Part shown: positions 58,051-64,000 of the stretch, piece after piece
Layout of the letters: every line of letters begins with the position of its first letter
Numbering within the stretch: the first letter of the stretch is position 1
Assembly: GCF_001613085.1 (NCBI RefSeq)
Contig: NZ_BDBR01000005.1
Location: 1-64,000, forward strand
Direction: 5' to 3'
Length of the DNA stretch: 64,000 nt
From: Nocardia salmonicida NBRC 13393
GTDB lineage: Bacteria > Actinomycetota > Actinomycetes > Mycobacteriales > Mycobacteriaceae
Notes under the pieces: model-generated
What the model saw: the letters and a program-made list of their open reading frames with translations, nothing else
Databases searched by the model: none
Told to the model about the DNA's origin: nothing
Translations under genes and position numbers: made by a program

Positions 58051-60042
58051 ATGTCCGACGATCGGTTGAGCGAGAATGCCGCCATCGCGCCGAACACCGA
58101 GATCACAGCGCTCGCCCAGCAGGTCGCGACGGCTCGCGACAAGCTCCCCCTGCAACACGACACCGCTCTATACGACGCGCTCTCCGACGACGAGATCCGC
58201 GCCGAACGCGAATTGGCCGAATGGATTCGCACACAACGACGCAAACAACGTCGACGTGCCGTTGGGGACGAACTCGCCACCGAACAACGCGACCGCCGCA
58301 CCAGTGCCCTCATCCGCCGCACCGACGAGGCCGACGCGCGCTGGCATCGCAAGGCGCTGGCCGCACGACGAAGAGTGTCGAGCGCCGACGCGCGCCTGGC
58401 CCAGCTGTACCGGCGGTCGGAATGGTCATCGCGTGCGTTGATCGCCGTCGTCGTTCTCGGCATGGTCTGGGCCGGGGTCAATGTGCAACGCAATCTCGTG
58501 CCGAGCGGCGACATGAGCGACCCGTTGTACTGGCTCAGCTATGGCATCGAGGCCATGATCTCGATCCCGATCATCGTCATCATGGTCACCGCGACCACCG
58601 CTGCCCGCTGGGGACGCGAGCTGGAACGCGGCAAGGTGATCGTGTTCGAACTAGCCCTACTCGGCACCACCATCGCCTTGAACGCGGGTCCCCACCTGGC
58701 CGCCGGATCCTTCGGTCGCGCAGCCGAATTCGCCATCGCGCCGGTGATGGTGGGTGTGGTGATCTGGTTGCACGCGTGGGTCTCGGCTCGGTACGCGATG
58801 TTGATCGAGAGCGCCTCCGTCGAATTGCCCGGGGACGCCGGGTATGCCCATGTCGAACGGATCGCCGCGACCGTGTTTCCGCAAAAGGCGACCTCGCTGG
58901 GTGATGACAGGCAAGCGCTCACGCACACCGTGATGAACGGCGTTGCGCCCGAGCTCCGATCGCCGCTGTCCGACCGCGCCGCTGTCGGCTCGACCGCTCC
59001 GGCTGCCGCCGAGGTGCACGACACCCAGTCCTGCGCGATGCCCGAGAAGGATTCCCGCGCAGCCGAAACGGTTCGCGAGACCATCGCGTCGTCCGAGCAG
59101 ACGAACACCGTGGATAACGAGGCGGTCGAATCGCCGGTCCCGCCGGTCGTCCCGGAGCCAGTGGTCCGCGATACTCCGGCACCGACCGCTGAACCTCTCG
59201 TCGCCGAAGCCGAAACCATCGTGGCATCGGCCGCCGAGCGCACCTACCCGCACAGCCTGCGTCGCCCCTCCGCCGATAAGCCGAACGCCCCCGGCACCCT
59301 CGAGCTGATCCACAAGGCCGCGGCCGACCACCGCCGCAACGGCGCCGAGCACTCGACCCGGACCAACGGCGCCGCCCCCACCTTGCGCCGAATACCGGTC
59401 ACCACCGTCGCCCATGCCACCGCGGGCGACGCCACCGGTACCGATCCGGTTCCCGAGGCGACGATGCACGCCGGCACCGTCGCCCGTGACCCTGATGGCG
59501 ACACCTCGGCACCCACCGATCCGGTAGTGGTGCACAACGATCCACAGCCTCCCGTCGCGGAGCCGGAGCAGCTGACCCTCACCGCCGAACCTGCCGAGCA
59601 ACTGATCCTGCAACCAGAACCCTCGCGGCGTGAACCTTCGGCACCCGCGCAAGTCTCCGAGCAGACCGAGCCCACAGAACCCGATCCCGTTGTGACTTCC
59701 GAGCCGGTCTTGGTCGACGCCGACACCGTCCCGGCCGACATGGCCGACACAGCCGAGCCGGTCGAGCAGGTCGACGTGGACCTCGACGACGAAGAAGACC
59801 TCCCCGCCCCGGACGATGTCGACTTCGACGAAGACACCGAGGTCCGCGCCCTTGCCCGCCGCATCGCCCACCGCAGCCCCCTGCGCCTGACCCTCGACCA
59901 GATCGAGGAGATCCTCGAGCTCACCGACCAGTCCTGGTCGGCCCGCAGCATCGGCAGCGAAGTCGGCGTCCCGAGCAGCACCGTCACCAACATCGTGGAA
60001 TTCGCGCACAAGATCCGCCAGCCCTACGCCTTCACCGGCTGA
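58051..60042 (+). CDS. membrane protein with N-terminal coiled region and C-terminal helix-turn-helix
   Basis: 663 residues, GGAAGG 7 bases before the ATG. Residues 1-125 are charged and helical (AERELAEWIRTQRRKQRRR). About 128-260 has four hydrophobic segments (SRALIAVVVLGMVWAGV; YGIEAMISIPIIVIMVTAT; VIVFELALLGTTIALNAGP; FAIAPVMVGVVIWLHAWV). About 290-590 is a Pro/Glu/Thr-rich linker. The last ~60 (LTLDQIEEILELTDQSWSARSIGSEVGVPSSTVTNIVEF) form a homeodomain-like HTH. The membrane part resembles DUF2637/Spd-type proteins of actinobacterial conjugative elements. A membrane-tethered DNA-binding role is inference. Confidence 0.7.
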   Translation: MSDDRLSENAAIAPNTEITALAQQVATARDKLPLQHDTALYDALSDDEIRAERELAEWIRTQRRKQRRRAVGDELATEQRDRRTSALIRRTDEADARWHRKALAARRRVSSADARLAQLYRRSEWSSRALIAVVVLGMVWAGVNVQRNLVPSGDMSDPLYWLSYGIEAMISIPIIVIMVTATTAARWGRELERGKVIVFELALLGTTIALNAGPHLAAGSFGRAAEFAIAPVMVGVVIWLHAWVSARYAMLIESASVELPGDAGYAHVERIAATVFPQKATSLGDDRQALTHTVMNGVAPELRSPLSDRAAVGSTAPAAAEVHDTQSCAMPEKDSRAAETVRETIASSEQTNTVDNEAVESPVPPVVPEPVVRDTPAPTAEPLVAEAETIVASAAERTYPHSLRRPSADKPNAPGTLELIHKAAADHRRNGAEHSTRTNGAAPTLRRIPVTTVAHATAGDATGTDPVPEATMHAGTVARDPDGDTSAPTDPVVVHNDPQPPVAEPEQLTLTAEPAEQLILQPEPSRREPSAPAQVSEQTEPTEPDPVVTSEPVLVDADTVPADMADTAEPVEQVDVDLDDEEDLPAPDDVDFDEDTEVRALARRIAHRSPLRLTLDQIEEILELTDQSWSARSIGSEVGVPSSTVTNIVEFAHKIRQPYAFTG

Positions 60043-60058
60043 CCCACGAGACACAGCG

Positions 60059-60094
60059 AAGGCCCGCCCCCGGAACATCGGGAGCGGGCCTTTT
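60059..60094 (+). terminator. terminator after the membrane-HTH gene
   Basis: AAGGCCCGC...GCGGGCCTT stem followed by TTTTGC, 17 bases after the stop at 60042. Confidence 0.85.
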
Positions 60095-60125
60095 GCGATG
60101 CGACGACAACCGGGTCGTCCAACGA

Positions 60126-60162
60126 CGAAGGCCCGCTTCCCGAGTGGGGAAACGGGCCTTCG
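60126..60162 (-). terminator. terminator of the S10 operon after rpsQ
   Basis: CGAAGGCCCG-TTCCC paired with GGGAA-CGGGCCTTCG around a GAGT-containing loop, 33 bp after the rpsQ stop. It shows the transcript ends here rather than continuing into rplN. Confidence 0.8.
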
Positions 60163-60194
60163 AAGAAACGATCTCGATGGATCGAGGAGGGACC

Positions 60195-60464
60195 TTACTT
60201 GGCCTTCTCCAGGACCTCGACCAGACGCCAGCGCTTGGTGGCCGACAGCGGACGGGTCTCCATCAGCTGAACGTGGTCGCCGACGTGGGCGATCTCGTTC
60301 TCGTCATGCGCCTTCACCTTGGAGGTGGTGCGAATGATCTTGCCGTAGAGCTTGTGCCGGTGACGGTCTTCCAGCTCGACGACGATCGTCTTGTTCATCT
60401 TGTCGGAGACAACGTAGCCGCTGCGTACCTTGCGGCTGTTGCGCTCTTCGGTGTTCTCGCTCAT
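60195..60464 (-). CDS. rpsQ: 30S ribosomal protein S17
   Basis: 89 residues with the OB-fold sequence [32 protein letters not shown] and [28 protein letters not shown]. It binds the 5' domain of 16S rRNA. ATGA overlap with rpmC. It is the last gene of the S10 operon; rplN, which normally follows it, is about 37 kb away. Confidence 0.97.
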   Translation of the reverse strand: MSENTEERNSRKVRSGYVVSDKMNKTIVVELEDRHRHKLYGKIIRTTSKVKAHDENEIAHVGDHVQLMETRPLSATKRWRLVEVLEKAK

Positions 60465-60700
60465 GCCGCATCTCCCTTGCCAGCGGGTGCCGTGGCCAGG
60501 CCGAGCTCGCGCTCACGCATGACCGTGTAGATGCGCGCGATCTCGTGGCGGACGACGCGCAGACGACGGTTGTTGTCGAGCTGACCCGTTGCCATCTGGA
60601 AGCGCAGATTGAACAGCTCTTCCTTCGACTCACGCAGGCGGGCGACGAGCTCCTCTTCGTTGAGCTCGCGGAGCTCTGCGGCCGGTGTTTCGGTAGCCAT
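60461..60700 (-). CDS. rpmC: 50S ribosomal protein L29
   Basis: 79 residues from ATG 60700; the frame is open earlier. Helical hairpin [59 protein letters not shown] is typical. It lies at the peptide tunnel exit and contacts SRP and trigger factor. Its ATG overlaps the rplP stop. Confidence 0.97.
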   Translation of the reverse strand: MATETPAAELRELNEEELVARLRESKEELFNLRFQMATGQLDNNRRLRVVRHEIARIYTVMRERELGLATAPAGKGDAA

Positions 60701-61116
60701 CAGAACTGCTCCTCCCTGGTCACGATCCTGCATTTCATCGGGAGCTTGTGCATCGCGCGGCGCAGGGCCTCACGAGCAGTCTCCTCGTTGGGGTAAGACA
60801 TCTCGAACATGACCCGACCGGGCTTCACGTTCGCGACCCACCACTCCGGCGAACCCTTACCGGAACCCATGCGGGTTTCGGCCGGCTTCTTCGTGAGCGG
60901 ACGATCGGGGTAGATGTTGATCCAGATCTTGCCGCCACGCTTGATGTGGCGGGTCATTGCGATACGCGCCGACTCGATCTGACGGTTGGTGACGTAGGCG
61001 GGCTCGAGAGCCTGGATGCCGTACTCACCGAAGGCCACCGCCGTGCCGCCCTTGGCCATGCCGGAGCGACCGGGGTGGTGCTGCTTGCGGTGCTTGACCC
61101 TACGGGGCATCAGCAT
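60700..61116 (-). CDS. rplP: 50S ribosomal protein L16
   Basis: 138 residues, [19 protein letters not shown] start as in mycobacteria, with the signature [25 protein letters not shown]. It is needed for A-site tRNA binding. 3 bp after rpsC. Confidence 0.97.
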   Translation of the reverse strand: MLMPRRVKHRKQHHPGRSGMAKGGTAVAFGEYGIQALEPAYVTNRQIESARIAMTRHIKRGGKIWINIYPDRPLTKKPAETRMGSGKGSPEWWVANVKPGRVMFEMSYPNEETAREALRRAMHKLPMKCRIVTREEQF

Positions 61117-61119
61117 GCG

Positions 61120-61914
<795 letters not shown>

Positions 61915-62328
61915 TTACTTTGCCCCTCCCTTCCGGCGGCTACGAGTGTCAGCGCCGGTGGTGGGCACGCTCTCGACCTCGATGGTGATGTGGCTGGTGC
62001 GCTTGCGAATCCGGAACGCGCGACCCTGGGCCCGCGGCTGGAAACGCTTCATGGTGGCGCCCTCGTCGACAAAAGCAGTCGAGATGACCAGGGTGGCCGG
62101 GTTGAGGCCGAGGTTGTTCTCGGCGTTCGCCGCGGCCGAAGCCACGACCTTGGCCACGGGCTCGCTGGCAGCCTGCGGTGCGAACCGCAGAATGGCCAGC
62201 GCGTCCTCGACTCGCTTGCCGCGGACCAGGTCCACGACGCGACGGGCCTTCATCGGGGTGACCCGAACGTGCTTGGCGGTAGCGCGTGCAGTCGGGTTCT
62301 GAACCGTTTCGGTATTGGTTTCAGTCAT
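61915..62328 (-). CDS. rplV: 50S ribosomal protein L22
   Basis: 137 residues. Body [25 protein letters not shown] and the tunnel-lining beta-hairpin region [23 protein letters not shown] are conserved. The hairpin is a known macrolide-resistance site; no change is evident. It overlaps rpsS by 4 bp. Confidence 0.97.
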   Translation of the reverse strand: MTETNTETVQNPTARATAKHVRVTPMKARRVVDLVRGKRVEDALAILRFAPQAASEPVAKVVASAAANAENNLGLNPATLVISTAFVDEGATMKRFQPRAQGRAFRIRKRTSHITIEVESVPTTGADTRSRRKGGAK

Positions 62329-62606
62329 CGCCGCTTGCTCTTCCGGTCGTCCTTGACGTGGCTCTTGAACGTCCTGGTCGGCGCGAACTCACCGAGCTTG
62401 TGGCCGACCATGTTGTCCGAGATGAACACCGGGACGTGCTTGCGACCGTCGTGAACGGCGAAAGTGTGTCCGATGAAATCGGGGATGATGGTCGAGCGAC
62501 GCGACCAGGTCTTGATGACCTGCTTCGTGCCCTTTTCGTTCTGCACGTCCACCTTCGCGAGGAGGTGGTCGTCGACGAACGGGCCCTTCTTGAGGCTGCG
62601 TGGCAT
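62325..62606 (-). CDS. rpsS: 30S ribosomal protein S19
   Basis: 93 residues, [20 protein letters not shown]..., signature [29 protein letters not shown]. In the head of the 30S subunit with S13. 14 bp after rplB. Confidence 0.97.
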   Translation of the reverse strand: MPRSLKKGPFVDDHLLAKVDVQNEKGTKQVIKTWSRRSTIIPDFIGHTFAVHDGRKHVPVFISDNMVGHKLGEFAPTRTFKSHVKDDRKSKRR

Positions 62607-62620
62607 TTCTTACCTCCTCC

Positions 62621-63457
62621 TTAGCGCTTCTTGCCGGTCTTACGACGGCGAACGATGAGCTTGTCGCTCGGGCGGTTGGGCTTGCGGGTACGGCCTTCAG
62701 GCTGACCCCACGGGGAGACCGGGTGGCGACCACCGGAGGTCTTACCCTCACCACCACCATGCGGGTGGTCGACCGGGTTCATGACGACACCACGGACGGT
62801 GGGACGACGGCCCTTCCAGCGCATACGGCCGGCCTTGCCCCAGTTGATGTTCGACTGCTCGGCGTTGCCGACCTCGCCGACGGTGGCGCGGCAGCGCACG
62901 TCGACACGGCGGATTTCACCCGAAGGCATACGAAGGGTCGCGTACGGCCCTTCCTTGCCCAGCAGCTGAATGCTCATTCCAGCGGAACGAGCCATCTTGG
63001 CGCCGCCGCCCGGACGCAGCTCCACGTTGTGAATCGTGGTACCGGTCGGGATGTTGCGCAGCGGCAGGTTGTTACCCGGCTTGATGTCGGCCGTGGGGCC
63101 GGACTCGATCGGGCTGCCCTGCTTGATGCCCTTCGGCGCGATGATGTAGCGCTTCTCGCCGTCGGCAAAGTGCAGCAGTGCGATGTTGGCGGTGCGGTTG
63201 GGGTCGTACTCGATGTGAGCGACCTTGGCCGGGATGCCGTCCTTGTCCAGTCGACGGAAGTCGATCAGACGGTAGGCACGCTTGTGACCGCCACCGCGGT
63301 GACGAGTGGTGATGCGACCGTGCGCGTTACGACCACCGGACTTGGTGAGCGGGCGCAGCAGCGACTTCTCCGGCGTCGACCGGGTGATCTCGGCGAAGTC
63401 CGAGACGCTGGAGCCACGACGGCCCGGCGTTGTCGGCTTGTACTTACGGATTGCCAT
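62621..63457 (-). CDS. rplB: 50S ribosomal protein L2
   Basis: 278 residues. Signature [25 protein letters not shown] near the C-terminus includes the His implicated in peptidyl transfer; [15 protein letters not shown] and [13 protein letters not shown] are also present. Primary 23S rRNA-binding protein. Follows rplW by 32 bp. Confidence 0.98.
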   Translation of the reverse strand: MAIRKYKPTTPGRRGSSVSDFAEITRSTPEKSLLRPLTKSGGRNAHGRITTRHRGGGHKRAYRLIDFRRLDKDGIPAKVAHIEYDPNRTANIALLHFADGEKRYIIAPKGIKQGSPIESGPTADIKPGNNLPLRNIPTGTTIHNVELRPGGGAKMARSAGMSIQLLGKEGPYATLRMPSGEIRRVDVRCRATVGEVGNAEQSNINWGKAGRMRWKGRRPTVRGVVMNPVDHPHGGGEGKTSGGRHPVSPWGQPEGRTRKPNRPSDKLIVRRRKTGKKR

Positions 63458-63489
63458 GAGTTCTTCTCGCTTTCTGGAGTCCCAGGCGC

Positions 63490-63795
63490 TTACGCGACCG
63501 GTCCTCCGAAGATCTCGATGGGCTTGCTATCGGCCGAGAGGGTCACGAGTGCGCGCTTGGTGTCCTTGCGCTTTCCGTAACCGAATTTGGTCCGCTTGCG
63601 CTTGCCCTGACGGTTGGCGGTATTGACGCTGGTGACCGTGACGCCGAAAACCTTCTCGACGGCGATCTTGATCTGCGTCTTGTTCGAATCCGGGTGCACC
63701 AGGAAGGTGTAGGTGCCTTCCTCGATCAGCCCGTAGGACTTCTCCGAGATGACCGGTGCGAGCAGGATGTCGCGGGGGTCGGCGATGGTGCTCAC
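63490..63795 (-). CDS. rplW: 50S ribosomal protein L23
   Basis: 101 residues from GTG 63795, overlapping the rplD stop (GTGA); the frame is open further upstream but inside rpl[40 protein letters not shown] is the L23 core. Docking site for trigger factor and SRP at the exit tunnel. Confidence 0.96.
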   Translation of the reverse strand: MSTIADPRDILLAPVISEKSYGLIEEGTYTFLVHPDSNKTQIKIAVEKVFGVTVTSVNTANRQGKRKRTKFGYGKRKDTKRALVTLSADSKPIEIFGGPVA

Positions 63796-64000
63796 TTGCT
63801 CTCCTCCTGGGCCGCCTCGGCGGGACCGTGAACGAAAGCGTTCAGGGCCTCGACGCTGAACACCACGTCGTCGCTGTTGAGCACGTCGTAGGTGTTGAGC
63901 TGATCCGGGGCGATCGGCAGCACGTTCTGCAGGTTCGCCACGCTCTTCCACGCGGCGACGTCCTCGCGGCCGACGACGACCAGGAACTTCTTGCGGCCCG
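63792..64000 (-). CDS. rplD: 50S ribosomal protein L4 (C-terminal part, cut by window edge)
   Basis: The last 69 codons are in the window: [55 protein letters not shown], ending QEESK. This is the C-terminal domain of L4. The gene continues to the right with the rest of the S10 operon. Confidence 0.92.
   Translation of the reverse strand, partial: GRKKFLVVVGREDVAAWKSVANLQNVLPIAPDQLNTYDVLNSDDVVFSVEALNAFVHGPAEAAQEESK

Noticed and set aside
58657..60078. 473-codon minus-strand frame opposite the membrane-HTH gene
   Set aside because: Gly/Arg/Val-rich shadow; it would start inside the terminator region of the real gene.

Overview
This 64 kb window is high-GC actinobacterial DNA, most probably from a Nocardia. 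It carries a nocobactin/mycobactin-type siderophore cluster, IdeR-like iron boxes, ESX (type VII) secretion-associated proteins, GTG/TTG starts and tightly overlapped genes. No rRNA, tRNA, CRISPR array, transposase or integrase was recognised.

Region 1 (1-9.9 kb) is a type VII secretion-associated accessory block. It holds a large polymorphic-toxin-like protein that runs off the left edge, three opposing small genes (one DUF6301-like, one TY-Chap-like), a WXG100 protein, an EspG-like chaperone and a WXG100/PPE-like protein with a Gln/Gly-rich tail. The toxin gene and the WXG100 gene share a duplicated ~100 bp upstream region.

Region 2 (10-24 kb) is the spc ribosomal-protein block, read on the minus strand: rplN-rplX-rplE-rpsN, then rpsH-rplF-rplR-rpsE-rpmD-rplO-secY-adk-map, with dtd convergent to map. 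It is split between rpsN and rpsH by about 6 kb of accessory genes (DUF1275 membrane protein, secreted hydrolase, VapBC-like pair, small secreted protein). rpsN is present twice as part of a 282 bp direct repeat that brackets a DUF6973-like gene and a lipoprotein gene. Both halves of the split operon have the same 22 nt promoter-like element.

Region 3 (24-54 kb) is an iron-acquisition island: a BacA/Rv1819c-like transporter, a siderophore-binding lipoprotein followed closely by a SagB/McbC-type flavin oxidase, the nbt genes (thioesterase, KS, AT-KR-ACP, two NRPSs, lysine N-acyltransferase, lysine N6-monooxygenase), a siderophore-interacting reductase and an IrtAB-like ABC importer. Five IdeR-type boxes precede these units. 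The aryl-loading/cyclising NRPS, salicylate synthase and salicyl-AMP ligase needed to complete nocobactin are not in the window. A patch of decayed genes (VOC protein, MerR regulator, NAD(P)-dependent oxidoreductase) lies at 29.6-30.6 kb.

Region 4 (54-60 kb) holds general genes: a small Cys protein, a DUF1089-like protein, a RluA-type pseudouridine synthase, a CPBP protease, an SDR, and an unusual membrane protein with a C-terminal helix-turn-helix.

Region 5 (60.2-64 kb) is the S10 ribosomal operon on the minus strand (rplD partial, rplW, rplB, rpsS, rplV, rpsC, rplP, rpmC, rpsQ). It ends at terminators next to rpsQ, so the S10 and spc blocks, which usually adjoin, are about 37 kb apart here.
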